A stretch of DNA of 64,000 bases from NCBI GenBank assembly GCA_944320865.1, contig CALUJC010000017.1, forward strand, positions 1 through 64,000, in the 5' to 3' direction. The notes beneath the pieces were generated by a model. The model saw only the letters and a list, made by a program, of their open reading frames with translations, did not search any database and was not told the origin of the DNA. Below, piece after piece: positions 9,200-18,010 of this stretch (position 1 is its first letter; every line of letters starts with the position of its first letter). The stretch comes from an uncultured Bacteroides sp. GTDB taxonomy: Bacteria; Bacteroidota; Bacteroidia; Bacteroidales; Bacteroidaceae. The position numbers were made by a program, and so were the translations under genes.

Positions 9200-10633
9200 A
9201 TGAACAAGACTTACTGCATAATTCTGCTTGCCCTTTGCATCCTTGCACTGCCCGCACGGGCACAAGGAGTAGCCCAAGCCCCCGAAGGCATCGGCGTGGA
9301 CAGCCTGCGCCTGGAGCGCAACGGCAAGTACCTCACCGTGGCCATGAACCTCGACCTGGGCGGCCTGGAGGTGAAAGGCGACCGCGCCGTGCTCTTCACC
9401 CCCGTGCTGCATGGCTCCACGGACAGCGTAGAGCTGAAGTCGGTAGGCATCTACAGCCGCAGAAGCTACTACCGCTACGCCCGCCTCACCAAGAGGAACA
9501 TGATTACTGGCCCCCGGGAGCTGTCCTACAAGGCTTCGCAGACCCCCGACAGGCTGGATTATGAAGTCATCCTGCCCTACCGGCGCTGGATGGACGGCGC
9601 CACCCTGACCCTGCGCCGCGCCGACTATGGCTGCTGCGCCACCCTGCTGGCCCGGCAAGACAGTCCGCTGGCCACCTTCCGCGACCGCAAGCCCGACTAC
9701 ATGCCCCTGGCTGCCTACGTGCAGCCCCAGGTGGAGGCCGTCAAAGCACGTGCGCTGACCGGCACCGCCTACATCGACTTCCCTGTCAACCAGACGGATA
9801 TCCGTCCCGACTACCGCAACAACCGGCGCGAGCTGGACAAGATACTGGCCACCATCGACTCCGTGCGCACCGACCGCGACATCACCATCACCGCCCTCAG
9901 CATCAAGGGCTACGCCTCGCCCGAAGGCAGCTACGAACTGAACACCCGCCTGGCCGCACAGCGCACCGAGGCCTTGAAACAATATGTGTCGCGCCTCTAC
10001 CGCTTTGACAACGGATTCATACAGACGGCCTACGAGCCCGAAGACTGGGCCGGACTGCGCCGCTACGTCGAAGCCTCCGGCCTGGAGCACCGCGCGGAAA
10101 TCCTCGCCCTGATAGACGGCGACCGCGAGCCTGACAACAAGGAGTGGAAGCTGAAATCCACCTACCCCGACGACTACCGCCACCTGCTGGCCCACTGCTA
10201 CCCCGGCCTGCGCCGCAGCGACTACCGCATAGACTACGTGGTGCGCGCCTTCAGCGATGTAGACGAGATTCGCGCCCTGATGCACACCCGCCCGCAGAAG
10301 CTCAGCCTGCAAGAGTTGTTCCTCGTGGCGCAGCAGTGCGAGCCGGGCAGCGACGAGTTCAACGAAGTGTTCGAGCTGGCCGTGCGCCTCTTCCCCGACG
10401 ACCCCGTGGCCAACCTCAATGCCGCCAACACCGCCCTGCGCCGCGCCGATGTGCAGACCGCCCGCCGCTACCTGCAGAAGGCCGGCGACATGCCGCAAGC
10501 CACCTACGCCCTTGGCATCTGCGCCCTGCTGGAGGGAGACACAGACCGGGCCAAAGCCTTGCTCTTGCAAGCACAAGCGCAGGGAGTGACGCAAGCCAAG
10601 CAAGCACTGGATGAACTGGCCGTGGAAGACTGA
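9200..10633 (+). CDS. DUF3868 / OmpA-like fimbrial locus protein
   Basis: A 477-residue secreted protein: signal peptide 1-22 (ending PARAQ), an N-terminal DUF3868-like beta domain to about 185, an OmpA-like peptidoglycan-binding segment around 191-265 (YIDFPVNQTDIRPDYRNN, then IKGYASPEGSYELNTRLAAQR), and a helical TPR-like C-terminus from about 380. It probably ties the fimbrial base to the cell wall; this is inferred from the domain order and its fixed place after DUF3575. The start at 9200 gives a proper signal peptide; the same frame stays open upstream but lacks one. Confidence 0.85.
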   Translation: MNKTYCIILLALCILALPARAQGVAQAPEGIGVDSLRLERNGKYLTVAMNLDLGGLEVKGDRAVLFTPVLHGSTDSVELKSVGIYSRRSYYRYARLTKRNMITGPRELSYKASQTPDRLDYEVILPYRRWMDGATLTLRRADYGCCATLLARQDSPLATFRDRKPDYMPLAAYVQPQVEAVKARALTGTAYIDFPVNQTDIRPDYRNNRRELDKILATIDSVRTDRDITITALSIKGYASPEGSYELNTRLAAQRTEALKQYVSRLYRFDNGFIQTAYEPEDWAGLRRYVEASGLEHRAEILALIDGDREPDNKEWKLKSTYPDDYRHLLAHCYPGLRRSDYRIDYVVRAFSDVDEIRALMHTRPQKLSLQELFLVAQQCEPGSDEFNEVFELAVRLFPDDPVANLNAANTALRRADVQTARRYLQKAGDMPQATYALGICALLEGDTDRAKALLLQAQAQGVTQAKQALDELAVED

Positions 10634-10692
10634 GGACACGCCATGCAAACAAAGGAAACAAACAAATTCCATAATCAATAAAACAAACAACT

Positions 10693-12435
10693 ATGAGACT
10701 AAGTAATTTTTTAGTGATGTTTTCGGCATGTGCCCTGTTCGCCGCATGTGCCAACGATGAAACGCCCGACGGCAACAACCTGTCCCAAGGCAATGGCGAG
10801 CAAGCGTTTATTGCTGTAAGATTGGCGGCGCCCAATGCTATGACGCGCGCCACTTATGAAGATGGATCAGCTGCAGAAAGCGATGTAGACGACATCCGCT
10901 TCTACTTCTTCGACAACGACGGAAAGGATGTATCTGTCAGCGGAATTGGCACAGAAAGCAGCGTCAACTTTATCACACTGAATGCGAGTTCTACTCCTAC
11001 GGTCCCTTCTTTCGATGACGCCGGTACAGACGTGAACGTAGACAAAAAAGCTACCGTTCTTGTACTGAACAATGTAGACCTGGACAACCGTCCTGCCAAG
11101 ATGATGGTGGTACTGAACACCGGTGATGCCTTGGGTAACACCAGCCTGAGCTTAAGTTCTCTGAAAGATAAGGCTGAAGATTACCTGAAAGACAAGACCA
11201 GTGAAGGCAAGTTTGTCATGTCCAACTCTGTTTACATGGATGGTAACCCGCTGGCAACAGTCGATGCCATAGACGTAGCTGATTACATTTCCGAAAATCA
11301 GTCCGGTGCCGAAACCAATCCTGTTAAAGTATATGTGGAAAGAGTAGTAGCCCGCGTAGATGTAAAGCAAAAGAGTAATAATAACAGCTTGCAGGGCTAT
11401 ACCGATGATACTGATGTAGCCGCCACTAATATCAACGGTTACCAAGACCCGAGTACTCATAAAGTCATAGCTAATGTTAAGGGTTGGGCGATTGCCAACC
11501 AGAATGCAAAATCCTACCTTATCAAGCGACTGGATGATAAAAACTGGAATGCTACCTCCCCCTTCACCGGCTGGAACGACGCCACCAACCACCGCAGCTA
11601 TTGGGCAAACACTACCCAATTAAACACCGGTGCTTCGGCTTTGGCCACTAATCCCGATTACAACAGCATCACAAAGGCACAAGAAACTACTATTCCCAAC
11701 AGCCAATACTGCCAGGAGCGCACAGAAATCACCGACATTGACGACAACCCCACCGAACTGATTGTCTTCGCACAACTGACAGTAAACAATAACCCTACAA
11801 CCATCGCACGTTATGGCGGACAATACTATACAGTAGATGCTTTAATGAGCACATTCCTGGCACAGTTGGGCGACATCTACATCAAGTCTAAAGAGGGAGG
11901 CAGCGGCTCAACCAACATTGACAAATGGACAGCCCTATCTGCCGACCACCTCAAACTCCGCCCGGCAGAAGACGGTGAAGACGGCGTAGCCGCCTACGAG
12001 GCCGTGCTCGACCTGCAAGACGAGTTTGCCAACGGCGATAACTACGAATTTGCATCGAACAGCGAAGGTACCACCAGCATGGAACTCTCTGCTGTAGAGA
12101 AAGCCCTTAACGCCTTCACCGCCCAGCTGTGGTACAATGGCCGCACCTACTACCACGTGCCCATCACCCACGACACCGACGGCGCTACAGCTACCGACCC
12201 CGGCCGCTTCGGCGTAGTGCGCAACCACTTGTACAACATCGCCATCTCGGGCATCACCGGCCTGGGCACACCCATACCGGGCGACACCGAAGGCGGTGAA
12301 GAAGATCCGGATGACCCGGGCAAAGACCCCATCGACCCCGAAGACCCCGAGGACAGCAACTCCTACCTCGCCGCCGAAATCAACATCCTCTCGTGGAACG
12401 TTATCGGACAGAATGTAGAGCTGGGCAAGGACTAA
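10693..12435 (+). CDS. Mfa1-type major fimbrillin lipoprotein
   Basis: A 580-residue lipoprotein (lipobox FAAC, Cys19) of the Mfa1/FimA type V pilin superfamily. AMTRATYED around 49-57 supplies a candidate arginine processing site (Arg52). In Porphyromonas, cleavage at such a site frees the groove for strand exchange; use of this site here is inferred. The C-terminus has RNHLYNIAISGI, an acidic Pro/Asp linker (DPDDPGKDPIDPEDPED) and the conserved end EINILSWNVIGQNVEL, all typical of Mfa1 major subunits. It likely forms the shaft. It is followed by a 365-base repeat-filled gap before the Mfa2-like gene. Confidence 0.9.
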   Translation: MRLSNFLVMFSACALFAACANDETPDGNNLSQGNGEQAFIAVRLAAPNAMTRATYEDGSAAESDVDDIRFYFFDNDGKDVSVSGIGTESSVNFITLNASSTPTVPSFDDAGTDVNVDKKATVLVLNNVDLDNRPAKMMVVLNTGDALGNTSLSLSSLKDKAEDYLKDKTSEGKFVMSNSVYMDGNPLATVDAIDVADYISENQSGAETNPVKVYVERVVARVDVKQKSNNNSLQGYTDDTDVAATNINGYQDPSTHKVIANVKGWAIANQNAKSYLIKRLDDKNWNATSPFTGWNDATNHRSYWANTTQLNTGASALATNPDYNSITKAQETTIPNSQYCQERTEITDIDDNPTELIVFAQLTVNNNPTTIARYGGQYYTVDALMSTFLAQLGDIYIKSKEGGSGSTNIDKWTALSADHLKLRPAEDGEDGVAAYEAVLDLQDEFANGDNYEFASNSEGTTSMELSAVEKALNAFTAQLWYNGRTYYHVPITHDTDGATATDPGRFGVVRNHLYNIAISGITGLGTPIPGDTEGGEEDPDDPGKDPIDPEDPEDSNSYLAAEINILSWNVIGQNVELGKD

Positions 12436-12456
12436 CAGAATGTTTCATCACGCCCC

Positions 12457-12532
12457 GTCATGCTGAACGGAGTGAAGCATCTCCTGCAAGCAGTAATCAG
12501 CCGGAGATCCTTCACTTACGTTCAGGATGACA
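12457..12532. repeat. TGTCAT...ATGACA palindromic repeat, copy a
   Basis: GTCATGCTGAACGGAGTGAAGCATCTC and a near-complementary right arm (GAGATCCTTCACTTACGTTCAGGATGAC) form an imperfect long hairpin just after the Mfa1 stop. Related copies are at 16891, 25155 and 48024. It may serve as a terminator or attenuator here. Confidence 0.75.
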
Positions 12533-12545
12533 GGGAAAAACGAGC

Positions 12546-12752
12546 CGATACACCATTGCATACTCGGACGATACACCGACGCATACTCGGACGATGCACC
12601 GACGCATACTCGGGCGATACACCATTGCATACTCGGACGATACACCGACGCATACCCGGACGATGCACCGACGCATACTCGGGCGATGCACCGCCACATA
12701 CCCGGGTGGCACACCGCCACATACCCGGGTGGCACACCGCCACATACTCGGG
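12546..12752. repeat. 23-bp minisatellite, nine units
   Basis: Nine contiguous 23-base units of the type CGATACACCGACGCATACTCG plus two bases, with a partial tenth to about 12759. Units 1-3 and 4-6 are the same triplet with one change, giving a 69-bp higher-order repeat; units 7-9 drift to a CCGCCACATACCCGGG form. Because 23 is not a multiple of 3, open frames arise in several phases, but they show no sign of being genes. It lies between the Mfa1 and Mfa2 genes. Confidence 0.9.
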
Positions 12753-12800
12753 TGGCATAAACGAAAACAGTAAACCGAGAACAGACACCACATAAGGACA

Positions 12801-13814
12801 ATGAAAAGATTCTTCATTCTTCACTCTTCATTCTTCATTTCCCTGTTGCTCGCCTCGTGCAGCATCATGGACTATGAGGGCGACTGCACGCCTTACTACC
12901 GCGCGCGCTTCACCTACGACCACCACCTGCACTACAGCGACGCCTTTGCGCAGCAGGTGCAGAGCGTGGCCCTCTATGCTTTCGACGAAGGGGGGCGCTA
13001 CGTGGCCTGCTTCCGCGACCGGGGCGAGGCACTGGCCCGCGAGGGCTACACGCTGCCCGTCGACCTGCCCGCCGGACGCTACCACTTCGTGGCCTGGTGC
13101 GGACTGGAGGATGAACGGCAATCGCACGCCGTGCCCACGCTGCAACCCGGCACATCGACACTGAGCGACCTGACGTGCACCGTGCAGCGCGAACATGCCG
13201 ACGGGACGACGGCCACTGCCGGCGAGCTGGCGCCCGCCTTCCACAGCCTGGTGACGGACGTGGAGCTGACGGACACCTACGGCACGCACTACATCGACAT
13301 CCCGCTGGTGAAGGACACCAAGACCGTGCGCGTGGTGCTGCAACACCTCGACGGCTCGCCCGTGCCTGCCGACCGGTTTACCTTCAACATTGCCTGCGCC
13401 AACGGCCTCATGGCCCACGACAACAGCCTGTTGCCCGACGAGGTGCTGAACTACCGGCCCTACTACACAGCCTCGGGCACTGCCGAGACCCAGGCCGACG
13501 GCACGCGCGCCACCACGTCCATCTCTACCGCCCTGGCCGAAATGTCCACCGGGCGGCTGGTGTGGGACAACGGCACGCCCGCCACCCTCAGCGTCACCAA
13601 CAACGAGACGGGCCAGGTGGTGCTCTCCATCCCGCTCATGGACTACGCCCTGCTCGTCAAGGGCTACTACAACCGCGACATGCCCGACCAGGAGTACCTC
13701 GACCGGCAGGATGAGTACAACCTCACCTTCTTCCTCGACGAAAACAACCGTTGGGTCAGCTCCACCATCATCATCAACTCGTGGCGCGTGGTGCTGAGCG
13801 AGGAGGAACTCTGA
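12801..13814 (+). CDS. Mfa2/FimB-like fimbrial anchor lipoprotein
   Basis: A 337-residue lipoprotein (lipobox LASC, Cys20) with the family opening SIMDYEGDCTPYYRARFTYDHH and a conserved C-terminal strand (NNRWVSSTIIINSWRVV). In Porphyromonas, Mfa2 ends the fimbria at the outer membrane and limits its length; the same role is likely. The signal peptide FFILHSSFFISLLLASC is encoded by a TTCTTCATTC-type repeat that elsewhere in this window occurs between genes. The ATG at 12801 is the only start giving a lipobox. Confidence 0.88.
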   Translation: MKRFFILHSSFFISLLLASCSIMDYEGDCTPYYRARFTYDHHLHYSDAFAQQVQSVALYAFDEGGRYVACFRDRGEALAREGYTLPVDLPAGRYHFVAWCGLEDERQSHAVPTLQPGTSTLSDLTCTVQREHADGTTATAGELAPAFHSLVTDVELTDTYGTHYIDIPLVKDTKTVRVVLQHLDGSPVPADRFTFNIACANGLMAHDNSLLPDEVLNYRPYYTASGTAETQADGTRATTSISTALAEMSTGRLVWDNGTPATLSVTNNETGQVVLSIPLMDYALLVKGYYNRDMPDQEYLDRQDEYNLTFFLDENNRWVSSTIIINSWRVVLSEEEL

Positions 13815-13840
13815 GGATAATGAAGAATTAAGAATTAAGA

Positions 13841-15682
13841 ATGAAAGACGAAACAATGAGACAGAATACATCATACATAGCATGGACGGTAGAAAGGCTT
13901 CGCACCCTCTGCAAAGCCCGGAAGGTGCTTTCCGCCTCCACCAGATTCTTCATTCTTAATTCTTCATTCTTCATTTTATTGTCCTGCTCCATCATGGACG
14001 ACGGCCCCGACGCCCTGTCGCTGCAAGACGGCAGCACGGCGCAAGTGGCCTTCACCCTGAAGCTGGACAAGGCACAGCCCGCCACGCGCACCACGTGGGG
14101 CGACAACTACCCGGACAAAGCCGGCACCGGCTATGAGAACCGCATAGACCAACTGCAAGTGGTGCTCTACAGCAAAGATAACGCCGCCTACCCCCTGCAC
14201 AACCTGTGGCAGGAAACCTCGGCCACCCAGGGTGGCGGACAAGACACCTACACCTTTGTGGGCAGCATCGACACCAACAATGACGATAGTCCCCGGGCAG
14301 GCAAGTACAAGATTATGGTGTTTGCCAACTGCGAAGATATTTCCGAGGAAAACAATTTGGGTAACCTTACCTACCAATATACCTACACCGACAGCGAGGC
14401 CGACCCCGCCATCCCCATGTGGGGAGTGACCACCACCACGCTGAACCTGACGCCCGGCGAACGCGAAGAAATAGGGAACATTGACCTGCTCCGCGCCGTG
14501 GCCAAGGTGGAGGTGCAGCTACAAGACAACAACGACACCCAAGGCTTCTCGCTAACAGGCGTCACCATCAGCACCGCCAACACGCAGGGGTATTGCCTGC
14601 CTGCAGGCTATGCCAATGTAAACCATACCAAGGAGCTGGATAGAGAAGACGGTAATACCAATTACACCTTCCACCCCTACCCCGGCAGTACGACCACGAC
14701 AGCCCTTGCCTTTGTTGAAAGCAACGGCACCTACACCCTCTACCTGCCCGAATACGACAACGGCACAGGCAACACACCCGCCACCCTGTCCGTCACCGTG
14801 ACCGACGAGGACAACCGGCAAGACACCTATACCCTTGAGTTCAGAGACTACACCGACGGCCGGCCCACCGGCGAGGCCTACGACATCGTGCGCAACCACC
14901 TCTACCGCTACACCATCACCAAGATAGACAACGGGCAGCTGACCGTGCAGCACCGCGTGATGCCTTGGGACAAGGTGTCCACCGCGTGGGGGGCTGGGGG
15001 CTATGCCTGCCAACTGCTGCCGGAAGGCTATGAGCCCGGCAACACCTCGGAGATGGGGGATATAGAATCGCGCCTGTGCATACTGTATCGCCCATCATAC
15101 GCCGACAACGGCGCAGCTGCAGGTACAGAGGGGTATCACGCAGAACTTAAAACAGGCAGCGCCGGGGCACGGTACGAATTCACGTTGACCGCCCCCGAAG
15201 GAGCCGTGTGGACAGCACACCTCACCAACACCGACGTATTCAGCTTCTCGCAAAGCACTGAAGGCGGACAGAAAATGGTATCCACCGGCATTGCCAGAAA
15301 AGAGCCATACCTGCTGCAAATCAACGTCAATGGCTCTAAGGCATGGACGGAAGGCACGTCTTTCGACGACCTTGCCGAGTGGGGACAGCAGATGGAGGCC
15401 AGCCACGACATAGATGCCATATCGACCTACTTCTACATCACCGTCTCTGTGGACGGCGGGCACGAAGAAGAGCTGGTCATCAACCCCGCCAATGCGCTAC
15501 AGGAAGGCGAGCCCACCTATTACCGCGACAGACGACGCTATGCCGGCACAGACACGAGGATATGGATACGCCAAGTGCCTGCCCAAAGCGGATGGAGCTA
15601 CGATGAACTGGCCGAAGATACCTCCCCCACCGATGAAAGCGGATACTACTGGTGGCGCGTCAACCCGTATTGGTCGCACTAA
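13841..15682 (+). CDS. Large fimbrial accessory lipoprotein
   Basis: A 613-residue frame with lipobox LLSC (Cys49) after an unusually long N-terminal stretch. A GTG at 13925 would give a normal 21-residue signal peptide, so the true start may be there. ATRTTWGDNYPDKAG near 70-85 carries an arginine processing-type site, then a fimbrillin-like domain ending in RNHLYRYTITKIDNGQLTV, then a second beta-rich half (from about 395) finishing in a Trp/Tyr-rich end (SGYYWWRVNPYWSH). Probably a minor subunit; the exact position in the fimbria is unknown. Its signal-peptide DNA is again the TTCTTCATTC-type repeat. Confidence 0.75.
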   Translation: MKDETMRQNTSYIAWTVERLRTLCKARKVLSASTRFFILNSSFFILLSCSIMDDGPDALSLQDGSTAQVAFTLKLDKAQPATRTTWGDNYPDKAGTGYENRIDQLQVVLYSKDNAAYPLHNLWQETSATQGGGQDTYTFVGSIDTNNDDSPRAGKYKIMVFANCEDISEENNLGNLTYQYTYTDSEADPAIPMWGVTTTTLNLTPGEREEIGNIDLLRAVAKVEVQLQDNNDTQGFSLTGVTISTANTQGYCLPAGYANVNHTKELDREDGNTNYTFHPYPGSTTTTALAFVESNGTYTLYLPEYDNGTGNTPATLSVTVTDEDNRQDTYTLEFRDYTDGRPTGEAYDIVRNHLYRYTITKIDNGQLTVQHRVMPWDKVSTAWGAGGYACQLLPEGYEPGNTSEMGDIESRLCILYRPSYADNGAAAGTEGYHAELKTGSAGARYEFTLTAPEGAVWTAHLTNTDVFSFSQSTEGGQKMVSTGIARKEPYLLQINVNGSKAWTEGTSFDDLAEWGQQMEASHDIDAISTYFYITVSVDGGHEEELVINPANALQEGEPTYYRDRRRYAGTDTRIWIRQVPAQSGWSYDELAEDTSPTDESGYYWWRVNPYWSH

Positions 15683-15696
15683 CAAATAAAGAGCGT

Positions 15697-17019
15697 ATGA
15701 CAATGAAACCTACCACACTCTACATATTCACCCTGATGCTGGCCGCCTGCCTGGCTGCCTGCACTGCCGACGACCTGCCGGGCGGTACCACCGTCCCCGG
15801 CAGCGGCACCCTGCGCATTGCCTACCGCGTGGCAGGAAACAGCGTGCAGACCAAGGCCGACAACACCGAAGCCGGTGTGGACGCGCTGAACGAAAACACG
15901 GTGACGAGGCTCGATTTCTTTGCTTTCAAGAGCGACGGCTCGCTGCTGTGCCCGGTAATATCTTTCACCCAAGGCACGTTCTATTCCGCCACCTATGCCC
16001 CTCTTACCATCAGCGAAGACCAGCTCTCATTGGAGGCCGTGCAAGACAACACCGACGGCAGCTACTACTTAGTGGCCAACTGCCCGTCCGTGGCCAATAT
16101 TACCACATTAAGTGACTTGCAGGCCGCCCTTACCAGCGGCACAGGCAACCCCGCCCTCATCACCACCGACGGCACCGTCCCCACGGCCTTCATCATGGAC
16201 GCCAAGGCCACACCCGCCACAAGCGGCAAAGACATCACCTTGAGCTTCGACCTGCGGCGGGCAGCGGCAAAGATACGCATCCGCGTCACTGGTGGAACTC
16301 CTAAGACTTTCCAGTTCTTCCACTATGCAGACGATGCGTATGTGATAAGCAGCGAAACTCCTTATCCCGATGAACTGCAATCTACGGCAGAAACAACCAT
16401 AACCGACAATATTCCCCTGCGCGACGGCGATGGCTACGTCTTCTACTCCTACCCCAACGACTGGTTCAACAGCACGCTCTACACCCAAGAAGAAAACGGC
16501 AACTATACTTGCAACGATGAAGGCCTGCACAACGGCGAGCCCATCGTGGCGGCCAAGCAGACCTACCTGCTGCTGCAGGCCACTTATGATAATAAGGAGT
16601 ATTACTACAAAATCCCCGTCAACCGCCGCCTGCCAGACTTCAACGACAACCCCAGCTTTACGGAAGATGAGTACGAGCAAATACACGACCTCTACCGCCT
16701 GAAGCGCAACCACCTGTACGACGTCGCCGTCACCATCAGCGGCCCCGGCGGCACAATGGACGACCCCGTGGTGCCCGCCTACACCATAACGATTAACGAC
16801 TGGGTGAACGGCCACCCCGATGGCGACGACGGCCGCTACGAACTGCCGCCCGATGCCTTTGTCGAGCCGAGCACGTCAAATGTTTCACCCTGTCATCCTG
16901 AGCGGAGGCGTCAGCCGCAGTCGAAGGATCTCACGTATCGCGCCGCACTCTCCGCGCTGAATGGGAGATGCTTCACTGACGTTCAGCATGACAGAGCCAA
17001 TGAATTTCTCAATTCTTAA
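15697..17019 (+). CDS. Fimbrillin-like lipoprotein with repeat-derived C-terminus
   Basis: A 440-residue lipoprotein (lipobox LAAC, Cys22; start MTMKP) with an Mfa-like body: DALNENTVTRLDFFAFKSDG, a central beta domain, KRNHLYDVAVTISGPGG and ITINDWVNG near the usual C-terminal end of this family. The last part, from about residue 399, is encoded by a copy of the dispersed TGTCAT repeat (16891-16993), so the tail HPERRRQPQSKDLTYRAA and following residues are not part of the ancestral protein. A minor fimbrial subunit is likely. Whether the altered protein still works is unknown. Confidence 0.8.
   Translation: MTMKPTTLYIFTLMLAACLAACTADDLPGGTTVPGSGTLRIAYRVAGNSVQTKADNTEAGVDALNENTVTRLDFFAFKSDGSLLCPVISFTQGTFYSATYAPLTISEDQLSLEAVQDNTDGSYYLVANCPSVANITTLSDLQAALTSGTGNPALITTDGTVPTAFIMDAKATPATSGKDITLSFDLRRAAAKIRIRVTGGTPKTFQFFHYADDAYVISSETPYPDELQSTAETTITDNIPLRDGDGYVFYSYPNDWFNSTLYTQEENGNYTCNDEGLHNGEPIVAAKQTYLLLQATYDNKEYYYKIPVNRRLPDFNDNPSFTEDEYEQIHDLYRLKRNHLYDVAVTISGPGGTMDDPVVPAYTITINDWVNGHPDGDDGRYELPPDAFVEPSTSNVSPCHPERRRQPQSKDLTYRAALSALNGRCFTDVQHDRANEFLNS
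16891..16993. repeat. TGTCAT...ATGACA palindromic repeat, copy b (inside an ORF)
   Basis: Starts TGTCATCCTGAGCGGAG and ends with ACGTTCAGCATGACA. It is 103 bases long and lies in the 3' part of the fimbrillin-like gene, replacing its stop codon region and adding about 40 codons. Confidence 0.8.
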
Positions 17020-17038
17020 TTCTCAATTCTCAATTTAA

Positions 17039-18010
17039 ATGACTCGTTCCCTCTACATAACCCTCCTGCTGATGCCACTCCTCCTGCCGGCCTTGACCGC
17101 CTGCACCGACGGCACCACCCCCCTGCCCGCCCCCGCCGCGCATCCCCGCTTCGTGCTGCAGCAGACGGTGCAGACACGCGTGGCGTACCCCACGGACAGC
17201 TACACCCAATCCCTGTTCGAGGAGGGCGACGTGCTGGGCGCCTTTGTACTCGATGGTAGCAATACTACGCTATCGGGCGAGCGTTCCAACGCCCGCTACG
17301 TAGTGACCCAACGCCAGGAAGGCGGCCCCTTGACGCTTGAACCCGAGCTGCCGCAAGACGCCTTCCCCGCCGATGCAGGCTACACCTACATTTTCTACTA
17401 CCCTTACAAAGAGGGCACGGAGTTTGACAAGGTGACCCACCTGGTAGAGGCCGACCAGCGCAGCCAAGCCCGCTACGAAAACTCCGACCTGCTGTGGGAT
17501 GCCGCCCAGGGCACAGGCACCAACGACAACCTGACCGTCAATGTGGCGATGGACCACGCCATGGCCAGCATCGTGCTGGAGGTGCCTACAGATATGATGC
17601 ACGCCGGCGCCGAGCCTTGGGCACAGATATTGGGCATCAAGTCGCTGGTGGCGGGCATCAACCTGAATGTGGACAGCCCCGACGACCTTACCGGGAACTA
17701 TGGCTACGCGGGCGAAACCGTGTTCAGCCAAAACATCTACATGTGGCTGTTCGACACGAAAGAGATAGATGGCAAGCAGATGCACGTGTATCGCGCCGCC
17801 ATCCCCGCACAGACCATAGCGAACAACAAGAAGATGTTCCGCATCCAAGGCAAGGATAAGGAACTGACCTACAACGCCGAGTTCACCGGAGGAAGCATCA
17901 GCTTCAAGCCCGGCAAATACTACCGCTTCACCGTGACCGAAACCGGCCTGCGCTTTGCCGGCCTGATAGAAGACTTAGAAGATGGAGGAGACCACTACTA
18001 TGAATACTGA
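17039..18010 (+). CDS. Fimbrillin family lipoprotein
   Basis: A 323-residue lipoprotein (lipobox LTAC, Cys22) of the Mfa-like/FimA-like family. QTRVAY at 45-50 followed by SLFEEGDVLG (58-67) is the same block seen in the next two genes. YIFYYPYKEG and FDTKEIDGK-type strands follow, and the end is SFKPGKYYRFTVTETG. Likely a minor subunit. The start ATG overlaps the AT-rich repeat region after the preceding gene, and the stop overlaps the next start by 11 bases, so the two are translationally coupled. Confidence 0.85.
   Translation: MTRSLYITLLLMPLLLPALTACTDGTTPLPAPAAHPRFVLQQTVQTRVAYPTDSYTQSLFEEGDVLGAFVLDGSNTTLSGERSNARYVVTQRQEGGPLTLEPELPQDAFPADAGYTYIFYYPYKEGTEFDKVTHLVEADQRSQARYENSDLLWDAAQGTGTNDNLTVNVAMDHAMASIVLEVPTDMMHAGAEPWAQILGIKSLVAGINLNVDSPDDLTGNYGYAGETVFSQNIYMWLFDTKEIDGKQMHVYRAAIPAQTIANNKKMFRIQGKDKELTYNAEFTGGSISFKPGKYYRFTVTETGLRFAGLIEDLEDGGDHYYEY

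Noticed and set aside
12448-12824. Several overlapping open frames on both strands in the 23-bp array, with Cys/Arg/Val-rich repeats
   Set aside because: A 23-bp period keeps several frames open when one unit has no stop. The frames start in flanking repeats and resemble no protein.
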